Assembly (NCBI GenBank): GCA_015227615.1
Contig: JAALGZ010000012.1
Span: 434,001 to 498,000 of the forward strand
Reading direction: 5' to 3'
Source of the DNA: Labyrinthula sp. Ha
Lineage: Eukaryota > Sar > Bigyra > Labyrinthulida > Labyrinthulaceae
DNA length: 64,000 nucleotides
Shown here: positions 47,001 to 55,064 of the stretch, piece after piece
Position numbering within the stretch: position 1 is the first letter of the stretch
Layout of the letters: the number at the start of each line of letters is the position of its first letter
Notes under the pieces: generated by a model
What the model was told of the DNA's origin: nothing
Database searches by the model: none
What the model saw: only the letters and a program-made list of their open reading frames with translations
Translations under genes and position numbers: made by a program

Positions 47001-47362
47001 TGTCGGTAAGAAGGGCGGAAAAGAAAGATGTAACCATCCACCACATCAGATCAGGAGATCGCATTTCAGACGCGATCCTGGACAGTGGAGCGGATGAGAG
47101 TGTCGCTTCACTCCACAAACATGCGTGGATGATGGACGCTATAGAAGATGTCAAAGAAAGAATAACTTTAGCTGACGGAACAACGGATCTCCGTATAACT
47201 AAAGTAGGTTATACCGATCTTGAATTGCGCATCAGTGGCATCTGGAAGTGCGATTTCCGCAGAATGAAGGTGTTCCTTGTAGAAGATAGAAAATGGAAGG
47301 AACTGCTGATTGGAGCTCCCGCGCTGGAAGAGGCGGGATTGATGCCGCACCAAAATGCGTAG
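44081..47362 (+). CDS. LTR element: Gag and aspartic protease part
   Basis: This is the first open part of the element. The N-terminal 260 residues are very rich in Ala and Glu, with tandem 11-residue units (for example EDEAGNLVAEA and EDEAENEVAAT). A long coiled-coil-like region follows (residues about 500-580), then a Gag-like middle. Instead of a zinc knuckle there is an Arg/Ser/Gly-rich basic stretch around residues 860-960 (for example RRRSRSPSPRGYRRS), a likely nucleic-acid-binding replacement. The C-terminal segment has the retropepsin motif LDSGADESV near residue 1004, then LADGTT and a closing LLIGAPALEEAGL. In the family, Gag forms the particle and the protease processes the polyprotein. 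Confidence 0.88.
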   Translation: MKTQLSREERAMQREKKKELEEKEAERIRREQGEEDENEELFGADSSSGESAEAKEGRTDELSDEQRAALRKSVNLPTADEAEDSAEDSETENLAAQAGTEAEDLAAQAEIEAENSSQEAARVAAAKKVKSKANRVATGAPGQNNPKPDAVAAAMLVSESESEAGHLPAGVEDEAVNLAAGEEDEAGNLVAEAEDEAENEVAATEDRAERISAAAEKEAGILDLTQPITATKEVEPTSPTAALEDEAASSDGALNIDEPTTLERVITEGRNKKAGAEAVNLTSPSSAKKSKKKAAPSAPKQKRVSRKQCEFYLKEPRWFTPRKYVVCEEDLREMQSRMRGKTAVELLEEKNIHKSSRYPLLLMTALSEKEFDGVPISARVAHMLAAVPNFRESQEVSFGQLVGQRKKSPAQVLKYNTPTWFFRSAEGLITTAVHFMADRGMAVVRGNMPKPNLSANDDSDRPRRITPFRWVTKMEPAEGITMRTPMRKIRPSEHTRTDAENRLQKRINTLTTANERIKAQSLAAESVLRDRNTTIMRKAVDEERKKNKAEMKKMAKELKEMKSLYRAEVEKVRELQRSAIEQESAFGPTPQTPPTPKSTPAHGRTLSDFAETRSLAEATQESVFTLSAKMSGMESLLAKLTEVTAQALQKSKDTDEVAKIQKQRAEDARRDRAWRSYGGKFRTLKALKVKDIRAMLDMRDAYLDVYGGEKEPNLWIHVDPELKQSLSSSGVTKEGLVEYLRKYMSEHEAYEGEDTLRTIAEKVAWPSEGPFLERLNTYMSSATGCIKWKQLKENAQKFEVLKALNKRLPLELQMRDARLKVKLDAPKSKFGDSLNKFRDLIKSVYERRMDTTEEVDLSPPEPTVAAPRESEVRRTQQRAHRSGRKRRQSISSDKERGRNGNKYYRRRSRSPSPRGYRRSTNRGRYFPHRNRGGYENRRYERNEDRKSKKRDSFLALPAPGDEYKKRNPTRRINVSVRRAEKKDVTIHHIRSGDRISDAILDSGADESVASLHKHAWMMDAIEDVKERITLADGTTDLRITKVGYTDLELRISGIWKCDFRRMKVFLVEDRKWKELLIGAPALEEAGLMPHQNA
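44348..44446 (+). repeat. 33-bp tandem repeats in the Gag part, first block
   Basis: Three consecutive 33-bp units encode 11-residue repeats: ETENLAAQAGT, EAEDLAAQAEI and EAENSSQEAAR. A second block lies at about 44594-44758. Confidence 0.75.
44594..44758 (+). repeat. 33-bp tandem repeats in the Gag part, second block
   Basis: Five consecutive units of 11 residues, each starting Glu-(Asp/Lys)-(Glu/Arg)-Ala: EDEAVNLAAGE, EDEAGNLVAEA, EDEAENEVAAT, EDRAERISAAA and EKEAGILDLTQ. Confidence 0.75.
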
Positions 47363-47452
47363 GAAGTCGGCAGCGGGGCGGAAAGCGGTCCCGCGTGCCT
47401 GAAGGTTTGTCGAAGTTGCTTTGCTGAGAGCGCCGCAGTTGTAAGAGCGCTG

Positions 47453-50400
47453 ATGTCGGAGGAACTTGGACAGCTTTCTGGAGTATATGATGTTGTCGTA
47501 GTTGGGATGAACTTAAATTTAATACTTGGTTCAATTTCTAACTTCGCGAAATATGGATATGCTTTAGCTGAAATAGTAAGGATTGCAGATGAAAGCGCCG
47601 AAGGAATGCTGGCGATAAAGACGTATTTTGTCTTTACGAAAAATTTGAAGGTACAGAAACTTAACCGCCAGAAGTCAAAGAATGTGCAATTTTTGACGGG
47701 GTTAAGGCGGCCTAGGCTGCGCTTAGCGGCTATGATTAGAAAACTAACGGGCGGAAAAATGGAAGTCCTTGTCGACGTTCCGTCAATCCGCGCGGCGTCA
47801 ATTGATTTTAGTAGACGCCTGCGCGACGGAAATGCGGAAGGTATACCGTTTGGAGAAACGATACATTTGAAGCAGAATAAGGATGTTGTTGACGAAGATA
47901 ACCTGGAGCAGTTAATGCTTCCCGAAGGGAATGCGCTCTATCAAGCGCAGGCGGAAAAGGCTGAAATACGCGAAGCGATAGTAAAAATGGTAGAAGCCGC
48001 TGGCGACGCTAGTGAAGACCAGCGCAAGCGGCTGATGAATCTATACCTCAAGTATGAGGATGTTTTCGCAACTAGCGCGTCGCAAATAGGAATTAGCCTT
48101 TTGCCGCCTATGGATGTTGTGCCAATAGAAGGGGCGGAATTTAAGATGCCGGCGCCACGGCCGCTTGGGCCTGGAAAGGCGGAGTTCGTGAAGGAAAAAT
48201 TAGACGGGATGGTTGAAAAGGGTATGGCAAAGAAAATCCGACAAGCAATTTATGGGTCGGTTGTCTTTGCTGTCCCTAAGAAAAATAATACTTGGCGCAT
48301 GGTGTTAGATTTAGTTGCAGTGAATAAGGTATTGCATAGGGATGTAAATATACTCCCCATACTTGAAACACAATTAGTCAACACAGCGCCAGCACGCTTT
48401 TACGGGTGTTTAGATGTTGTGAGCGGATTTGATCAGTTAGCAATTACGGACCGCGCTAAGGAGTATTTCAATCTTATGACAACCTACGGTGTATTTCAAT
48501 TACAGTTTGCACCAATGGGATACCATTCGACCCCAGTATTTTTTCATCAACGTATGGTGGATCATATTGCGGCGGCTAATTATAATAAAGAAGGCAACGG
48601 AATCGTTCAATGGATTGACGATACGTTGATACACGCAAAAGATTTTAAGCGCTACATCAGAATTTTAGAAGATGTTTTGCGCAATTTGCGGAAATGGAAA
48701 GTAAGAATTAGCCCGACGAAATCAATATTATTTACGACGGGTATTGAGTACTGCGGAAGGGTTCTGCAGAATGGCGGGTGGAATTATTCGAAGAAGTATT
48801 ATGAGAAGATTCTACTTGTCCCAAAGCCTGAGTATGTATACGAGTTGGCAAAACTCTTACATTTGGCGCAGTGGTTGACATCGGCAGTTCCTGAAATGGC
48901 GGAACTAAGAGATAAAATTATGTTGTTTTACCCTGAGATGAAGGGAAAGAAGAAAAAGCTTTTAAAAGAGAAAAAGCGAATTTTATGGAACGAAGAACTA
49001 GAGGCGGCATTTAAGCGCTTCAAGCAGAGATTGGCGGATGCCGCAAAGGCGCGCCTACAACACTATGATCGGAGCATGGATTTAATTCTGGTAACCGATG
49101 CGTCGGATAAATATCATAGCGCCATCTTATTCCAAGCGCGTCAAGAGGAGCGCGGAAAGGATTTATTGAAAAAGACAGTTTATCCAATGATGTTTTTTAG
49201 CGGGAAATTTGACGCAAGTCAGCTGGTATGGGGTATATGTCATAAGGAGCTATACCCTATAATCCGAACGTTCAACAAACTTTCATACTTGTTACCTTTT
49301 CATCCGACAGCGGTACAAGTATACACGGATCACCTCAATTTGAAGGCTATACTGCAAGGTGGGTCAAAGATAAATCATGGACATCTTAACCGCCTACAGC
49401 GCTGGATGGTGATCTTGCAGCATGTGTTGGTAGACATCCATCACGTCGACGGAGATAGTAATATTTTTGCGGATATGCTTACGAGGTGGGCGGCGCCGAC
49501 AGACGATGGCGGAAGGACGGCCGTAAGAACGGTAAAGGTGCAGACACGGGAAGCGGAAAGAGAAATACCCGTCCAGCCGCGCGCGATGAAGCGCCTGAGA
49601 AGAGTGTCGGAGAAATGCCGACAGGAGACTGACGCAAAAATAAAAGAGTGGCTTCAGGAAGCAGTGCTTGATGCTTTATCCGTATATACCGAGAGAGATG
49701 ATTCGCTACTTGGTGATGAGGACCTATTCTTTAGAATCAAGAGAGATTTTGAAGGCTGGACACCCGACTTATTGCAACCAAAAAGACAAAAATGGATAGA
49801 AGGGTTGAATATGAGTATCACGCCCAAGTATTTTGTGCGACCGACGGTAACAGGTTGTCGGCAAATTACTAGGCGGATTATGCGAAAACCGCTGCGAGAG
49901 GAAGGTGCGCCGAATCTTATGAAAGAAATAGAGCGCCAAATTAAAAAGGAATATTCTGAAGAAGAATGGAGAAAGCTGGCGGAGGATTTCGCGACGTGGC
50001 CGACTGAAGTTCCGTCGGATATTAGCGACACAGAAAAAGAGCGCTACATTGAGACGGATACTTATTCATCGTCGGAGGATGAGGATGGCACTACTGCAAA
50101 GATAAGAAGCACAACGGTGAGAGTCAACCACCTGAGACCAAAACGTCAGATGGATAAAAAGATATATGCGTCGCTTAAGTCACTTGATAAATATAGGGTA
50201 TCAGTATTCAACCCATATTTTGAAGGCGATTGGGCGCCGCTGACAGAGGCGGAAGTTATTAATGAGCAGAAAAAGGAGTTAATTACTAGAACCTCGAGAA
50301 TAAAAAGGTTGTCGGGGAAGATTATTTTGCCGACTTCACTTTTGGAGCGGCAATTAGTCCACATACATTTAGCAAATAAGCACGGTTCCCTTGAGGCGGA

Positions 50401-51067
50401 TTTGGCGGAGGCGGCTAAATTTGAATGGAGAATTCCCGCCGCCATGGAGCGTACGCTAAGAGGAGATACCCCATGGAAGAAGATGGTTGAATTAATCCGC
50501 TTATTCAGGGATAACTGCATACACTGCCGCAGACTCCCGAAGGCGATAAAAACAACCTACAGCTTGGTCACGAGAGCCAGGCGGCCACGTGAAACTTTAG
50601 TTGCAGACTTCCTATACGTAAATAGAATAGGGCATATTTTAGTATTAACAGATGCCTTCAGCAGATTTACGCAGCTAACGCATACGAAAACACCGGATAC
50701 ACAGGCGGTTATAGAAGCGCTTGATAGATTTGCGGCAAATTATAAATTGGAGAAAGACTTTACGTTAGTAACGGACCGCGGAAGTCATTTTGCGAATTCA
50801 TTGATGGCAGCGCTTAGGAAGGAACTTCGTTTTTCTCAAAGCTTCGCAGTATCTTATGCGAGCTGGACAAACGGAGAAGTTGAAGTGGTGAATAAAAAGG
50901 TGTTGAATTTTTTGAAAAGTTTGGTCAGCGAGTATCGGCTAAACGAGGATGAATGGCCTAAAATACTAAATAAAATACAAGGCGCAATGAACGAATTACC
51001 GGTGCCTTCACGGAAAATACCTGGTCGCAAAAATGCGCCAACGGCATATGAATTGTTTTATATGTAA
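47453..51067 (+). CDS. LTR element: reverse transcriptase, RNase H and integrase part
   Basis: This is the second open part. Reverse transcriptase occupies about residues 230-440, with WRMVLDLVAVNKV, CLDVVSGFDQL, QLQFAPMGY and the catalytic WIDDTLIHA (in place of the usual YIDD). RNase H follows with TDASDKYH near 549, WGICHKELYPI, YTDHLNLK and IFADMLTRW, the order typical of Ty3/Gypsy. Integrase begins with an HHCC zinc-binding segment (HIHLANKHG to CIHCRRL, about 970-1025). Its catalytic core has Asp in VADFLYVN, Asp in TDRGSHF and Glu in NGEVEVVNK, with the last two separated by 35 residues. In the family these parts make cDNA and insert it into the host genome. Confidence 0.92.
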   Translation: MSEELGQLSGVYDVVVVGMNLNLILGSISNFAKYGYALAEIVRIADESAEGMLAIKTYFVFTKNLKVQKLNRQKSKNVQFLTGLRRPRLRLAAMIRKLTGGKMEVLVDVPSIRAASIDFSRRLRDGNAEGIPFGETIHLKQNKDVVDEDNLEQLMLPEGNALYQAQAEKAEIREAIVKMVEAAGDASEDQRKRLMNLYLKYEDVFATSASQIGISLLPPMDVVPIEGAEFKMPAPRPLGPGKAEFVKEKLDGMVEKGMAKKIRQAIYGSVVFAVPKKNNTWRMVLDLVAVNKVLHRDVNILPILETQLVNTAPARFYGCLDVVSGFDQLAITDRAKEYFNLMTTYGVFQLQFAPMGYHSTPVFFHQRMVDHIAAANYNKEGNGIVQWIDDTLIHAKDFKRYIRILEDVLRNLRKWKVRISPTKSILFTTGIEYCGRVLQNGGWNYSKKYYEKILLVPKPEYVYELAKLLHLAQWLTSAVPEMAELRDKIMLFYPEMKGKKKKLLKEKKRILWNEELEAAFKRFKQRLADAAKARLQHYDRSMDLILVTDASDKYHSAILFQARQEERGKDLLKKTVYPMMFFSGKFDASQLVWGICHKELYPIIRTFNKLSYLLPFHPTAVQVYTDHLNLKAILQGGSKINHGHLNRLQRWMVILQHVLVDIHHVDGDSNIFADMLTRWAAPTDDGGRTAVRTVKVQTREAEREIPVQPRAMKRLRRVSEKCRQETDAKIKEWLQEAVLDALSVYTERDDSLLGDEDLFFRIKRDFEGWTPDLLQPKRQKWIEGLNMSITPKYFVRPTVTGCRQITRRIMRKPLREEGAPNLMKEIERQIKKEYSEEEWRKLAEDFATWPTEVPSDISDTEKERYIETDTYSSSEDEDGTTAKIRSTTVRVNHLRPKRQMDKKIYASLKSLDKYRVSVFNPYFEGDWAPLTEAEVINEQKKELITRTSRIKRLSGKIILPTSLLERQLVHIHLANKHGSLEADLAEAAKFEWRIPAAMERTLRGDTPWKKMVELIRLFRDNCIHCRRLPKAIKTTYSLVTRARRPRETLVADFLYVNRIGHILVLTDAFSRFTQLTHTKTPDTQAVIEALDRFAANYKLEKDFTLVTDRGSHFANSLMAALRKELRFSQSFAVSYASWTNGEVEVVNKKVLNFLKSLVSEYRLNEDEWPKILNKIQGAMNELPVPSRKIPGRKNAPTAYELFYM

Positions 51068-51108
51068 ATCCGGAGCGCCAGTATATTGAGCCTGCGGGAC
51101 TTCCGCCA

Positions 51109-52986
51109 GTGGTGGAAAGAATCCGAGGTGGCGCCAGAATGTTGGTCGGTATTGATGATGATGTACTATATAAATTGAGTTCCGCTTTTAGAAAGCACTT
51201 GGATGATTATGAAGGCAAAATCGCTAAGTATGTAGAATTTCAGAAAGTACTGAACAATAGGAGAAAGAGGACGGCGGTTGATCCAGCGCTACTTCAGTAT
51301 AATGAAGGGGACTGGTGCCTGGTATCGTCGAAAGGCACTCCAAGAGAGCGTGATAAGTTAGCGCTGGAGTGGTCTGGCCCGGCACAAGTTGTAGAAGTAG
51401 TTTCGAAAAATGTTTACAAAGTCAAAACATTAGACGGAAAAACGACGGAAGTACATGGAAGCCGGCTATATTTTTATGAGCCGAGCGGGTTTGTACCGGC
51501 GGAGGCGCTGAGAAAAATCTATGTCGGAAACTTTAAACATTTAGAAGTAGCAGGTTTCGGAGATGTTAGATACGACCCTCATTTAACCGAATATGTAGTA
51601 GAAGTTAAATGGAGGGGTTTTCGTGACGAGGACAACACTTGGGAACCTATTCAAACAATGTACGAAGATGTGAAGAATGTTCTGACGGAACACTTATCGG
51701 CGAAAACGCGTAGACCGAGTCAAGATAAGCTGCGAAAAAGAGCAAAGCAAGCGCTTATCACGAGGGAACATGGTATTGATCGAGTAATAAGGAGAATGTC
51801 AGGATTTCGGAAATGGCATGAATATTTAACAGCAGCGCAAACGAAATTACCGACCAAGCAACGTATTGTGGCGGCGGTAAAAGGATGGACAAAAGCGGAA
51901 AAGCAGGAAGTTAGAAAGCTGGTGCTTAGATTTGGTATCGGCCGCTTTGAGAAATATCAACTATATCTCCCTCATAAAAGCATATCGATGATTCGAGGGT
52001 ATATACAGCAGCAATTAGGGCGGCTGAACCTTGGAGAGATAAGGGGAGAACATTGGGATATCGAGAAAGCGAGAAAGTCGAGCGAAAAGATCAGCCGCGC
52101 GGAATTCCGATGCGTAAGGAGATTCTCCGACTGCGAACAGGCGCTAGTACTCGCGAACGAAGTAGTAGCAAGAGAATTCACGCCAGAATATGCGGCGAAA
52201 CTAAGGAAGCATAGGAAGTGGGCGGCCGATTATGTTAAGGATGCGGCGGAGCTGTGCGGAAAATTAGCCATGTATAGGAAGATGATAAGTACTATGGTGG
52301 CAGCATTTGAGAGGAACGAAGAGGCGGAATGGGAGGCAGATGGCTTTCGGGTGAGATACGAGCGCCACGAAGAGCCGACCAGAACGCCGCGAACTTTAAC
52401 GAACATCCCCTTTCAAATTGAACAGGATGCGAAGTGGCGGTATTTGATATCGTACGGCGGAAAAATACAACTTACTGCCGTACAGTGTGCCGGTCGAATA
52501 TTTGAGATCCTCTTTGAAGAAAGTGAAGTAGTGCTAAAGTGTTGCATAGCGCCACCCGAGAAGGTGTGGTTTGCGGTCGACCCATATAATAAAGACTGGA
52601 GTCGAGGGGCTCCAGAATTGCCTAAGGTTAAACTAATTTTAGCCGACCCGCCTTGGAGAAATGAGGAAGATATTTCGGGCGGAAGTATGGATTGGATGGA
52701 CTTCGGAATAAAGGAGGTAAGGCCGCAGTATGCGGCAGTATGGATCCCACAAGGAAGGCTACGCTCAGCGTTTGAATATATGAATAAGGCAGATTATGAG
52801 CCTGTTCATAGTTGGACCTGGGTAAAGATGACGCCGCGTGGGAGGATAAGAGGCGCTCTAGGAAAATTATTTCAGCGATCGCATGAAGTATTATACTTCT
52901 TTAGGCGACGCGACGTAGAGGAATCTATGGAATTGGCGGAATTGAGAAAGCAGGAAGTTATATTGGCAGATCCAGTGGAATCTTGA
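51109..52986 (+). CDS. LTR element: integrase C-terminus, chromodomain, SANT-like and MT-A70-like part
   Basis: This is the third open part. Residues about 64-123 form the integrase C-terminal small barrel (YNEGDWCLVS, LEWSGPAQVVEVV, VYKVKTLDG). Residues about 145-197 are a chromodomain (EYVVEVKWRGF, NTWEP). Residues about 255-305 resemble a SANT/Myb repeat (GWTKAEKQEVRKLVLRFGIG, then ISMIRGYIQQQLG). Residues about 505-605 carry MT-A70 hallmarks: ILADPPW with the DPPW catalytic motif at 513-516, then AAVWIPQGRL, WTWVKMTPRG and RSHEVLYFFRR. MT-A70 enzymes transfer methyl from S-adenosylmethionine to N6 of adenine in RNA or DNA. The chromodomain is expected to bind methylated histone tails and steer insertion. 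The methyltransferase assignment comes from motif order and has not been tested by a database search. Confidence 0.83.
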   Translation: MVERIRGGARMLVGIDDDVLYKLSSAFRKHLDDYEGKIAKYVEFQKVLNNRRKRTAVDPALLQYNEGDWCLVSSKGTPRERDKLALEWSGPAQVVEVVSKNVYKVKTLDGKTTEVHGSRLYFYEPSGFVPAEALRKIYVGNFKHLEVAGFGDVRYDPHLTEYVVEVKWRGFRDEDNTWEPIQTMYEDVKNVLTEHLSAKTRRPSQDKLRKRAKQALITREHGIDRVIRRMSGFRKWHEYLTAAQTKLPTKQRIVAAVKGWTKAEKQEVRKLVLRFGIGRFEKYQLYLPHKSISMIRGYIQQQLGRLNLGEIRGEHWDIEKARKSSEKISRAEFRCVRRFSDCEQALVLANEVVAREFTPEYAAKLRKHRKWAADYVKDAAELCGKLAMYRKMISTMVAAFERNEEAEWEADGFRVRYERHEEPTRTPRTLTNIPFQIEQDAKWRYLISYGGKIQLTAVQCAGRIFEILFEESEVVLKCCIAPPEKVWFAVDPYNKDWSRGAPELPKVKLILADPPWRNEEDISGGSMDWMDFGIKEVRPQYAAVWIPQGRLRSAFEYMNKADYEPVHSWTWVKMTPRGRIRGALGKLFQRSHEVLYFFRRRDVEESMELAELRKQEVILADPVES

Positions 52987-53025
52987 ATAAAACCGCTGGT
53001 AGTAAAAAGCAATATTAAGCGAATA

Positions 53026-53205
53026 ATGGGGAAGAATGTAGTATTGATAGAAATATTCTCAGATATAAGCGGACTACAAAAGGGATGGCTGCACGTCGGA
53101 ACTATGACTGACCTAAACGAAAATATGAGAAGTCTTGGGATACAGGCGGTGCTTAGACAGAACGGAGTCTCGCATTTATGGGAAGAGGGGGATGTATCGT
53201 TATGA
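53026..53205 (+). other. Small 59-codon open frame at the 3' end of the LTR element
   Basis: This ATG frame lies between the methyltransferase part and the right LTR and ends just inside the LTR. Its codon use (GCG, GGA) is like the rest of the element. No motif is recognised; it may be an accessory frame or chance. Confidence 0.3.
53180..53192 (+). promoter_or_regulatory. Polypurine tract
   Basis: GGGAAGAGGGGGA lies immediately before the right LTR, the expected place and composition for the plus-strand primer of an LTR element. Confidence 0.8.
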
Positions 53206-53483
53206 GTTTATATTTGTGTATTTCATGAATAGTGATATATAATGATTGGTAGAATATGTTGAAATGATTGGATGAAGCGATGACCAAAAGAGTCATAGTT
53301 AGGATCCAATCTAATATTTAAGAATTAATAAAAAAGGAATAAGAAAGTCACAAAAGGAATCTACAAGTGACACGTGAGAGAATAAGATCATACCAAGAGA
53401 CTAAGAATAAGGATATCAAGGCCTAAGAATATTATCTAGATAAGAGCCCACTGATTTGACGTTAAAATACCAGATCAGTTCCA
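53193..53483 (+). repeat. Right LTR (291 bp)
   Basis: It matches the left LTR over its full length with one difference seen. It ends CA and is followed by the CGCT target duplication. Confidence 0.93.
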
Positions 53484-55064
53484 CGCTTAAGCATCATTTT
53501 GACCAATTTTGGGAGCAGCACGCTATGAATATGTCTATCATGTTAGTATTAACAAATCATAAAAAACTCCTGCTAAGATACTCTGCAAGGCCAATACTTC
53601 CTTCCATATTCATCTCTAAAAATTTATTATTGCTGGATCTCACATAATACAGAAAGTTAGAGAAAAAATAGTATTAAACCCGACTTGACTTACAAGAATA
53701 TTGATACTGAGCAAAGCATAGGCATTCATACTCAGGCTGCTCTTTCATTGGATGAACAATGAAACCTTGCCTAAAGAGTGGGAATATGTCTCCGGCAGCT
53801 TTAATCCAGCATGATACTCCTTAATTTTTTTCTTTCCTGGGTTAATTAGAACCAATGACATTTGAATTCAAAATCTTTAGTATTATTCTCGAGAAGTATG
53901 TTTAGCCCATGTTGCAGTGGAGTTAACATGTAAGATGAAAGGAATACTTAGTTTAAGTTTCTCTTGGTTATACAATCCAATCTCGCTTCCAGAAAAATTA
54001 ATATAAACCAAGAGAGTAAATAGTATTTTTTTATGCAGGATATTAAGAAAACTGAGATATGGCACCGTGCTTTGAATATCAACATCATACGCTTCCATAC
54101 AATTCCAAGAGTTGTTCCAAATTTAAGAAATGTTAACTAGTTGAAGTAGTTACCTGCTATAATAAGGAATAACGCATAGCAATATTTTGATAATTTCTTC
54201 TAGGCTTTTCTACAAGATATCTGCAAGTAATAAAAATGAGCTTTATTTAATTGAATGAAACCTCTGCCAATAGTTGAAGTAACGAGTTAAAGAATATTAA
54301 AGAAATAATACATGAGCTCCTTAATTATGTTCCATAGAAGGTTTTACACTGTGCTATAGCTGGTTTTGTATTTGGTCTTAACAAAAGGAAAGCTAAACTA
54401 ACCAAAAAAAAGGAAAACAGGTTTCATATACTCAAAAAGAATAGAATAGCTGTACTGTATTTTCCAGAGTATAAAGAAGGAATGCCTGTATAGAAACACT
54501 AAGTCGTTAGACCCGAATAAACCAACGAAGCTTATTCTAAATGTTATTACTACACTCACGAAAGATTTTGTTCGGTTCAAGAGAACTTAAAAGGCTTTGT
54601 GGTACAAATTTCGTTTACTTGAAAGAAGACAATTTACAATCAAAAGAAGAAGAGAATATTTTTAGTATAAAACACATCAGTTTGATTTTTTTTAATCTAA
54701 AAGCACTAACTCAAACACAACTTTCTACCCAACAAAAACAAAATGAACAGCTCTTATAAGGGAATCCTCGGCATTTTCTTTGTCATGTGAAAACAAGGTA
54801 GTCAATCTACACTGAGCATAGTGAATTCAGCTCCTGGTTCCATTATCTGCAACTGTTGAAGAAATATCATTAAACCTGTGTTATTCTTTCGAGCGCAGTC
54901 CAAAATCTGCATAATCTAATATCCCTTTTTCACCCAAATACAAACAACGCAATAAGATAAGTAATTCAAGAACATATCTACTCAATTCTCTCTTTCCTTT
55001 TAGGTATTTTAACTACTAAAGGCCTTAAAATATATTTGATAGATAATGCAAAAACAAGAACAGA
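53484..55064. other. 1.6-kb spacer between the LTR element and copy G
   Basis: It starts with the right target duplication (53484-53487). Short open frames at 53456-53647, 53883-54098 and 54541-54759 are AT-rich and motif-free and are not called. Otherwise nothing is recognised. Confidence 0.5.

Larger units (their letters stand above)
43756..53483 (+). mobile_element. Ty3/Gypsy-type LTR retrotransposon with chromodomain and MT-A70 module
   Basis: This is a 9.7-kb element with 291-bp LTRs that begin TG and end CA, a 4-bp target duplication, and coding parts in the order Gag, aspartic protease, reverse transcriptase, RNase H, integrase, chromodomain, as in chromodomain-bearing Ty3/Gypsy elements. 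After the chromodomain it carries a SANT/Myb-like segment and an adenine-methyltransferase-like module, which the family normally lacks. The coding capacity lies in three long open frames. The element looks whole or nearly so, with at most about two breaks, unless the joins are read-through of the kind this family is known to use. The two LTRs differ at one position by eye, so the insertion is young. Its base and codon composition (many GCG and GGC triplets) contrasts with the AT-rich host. Confidence 0.93.

Noticed and set aside
44025-47534. Long minus-strand open frames opposite the Gag part of the LTR element (for example 44050-44475, 46602-46985)
   Set aside because: They are antisense shadows of the GC-rich repetitive coding sequence on the plus strand.
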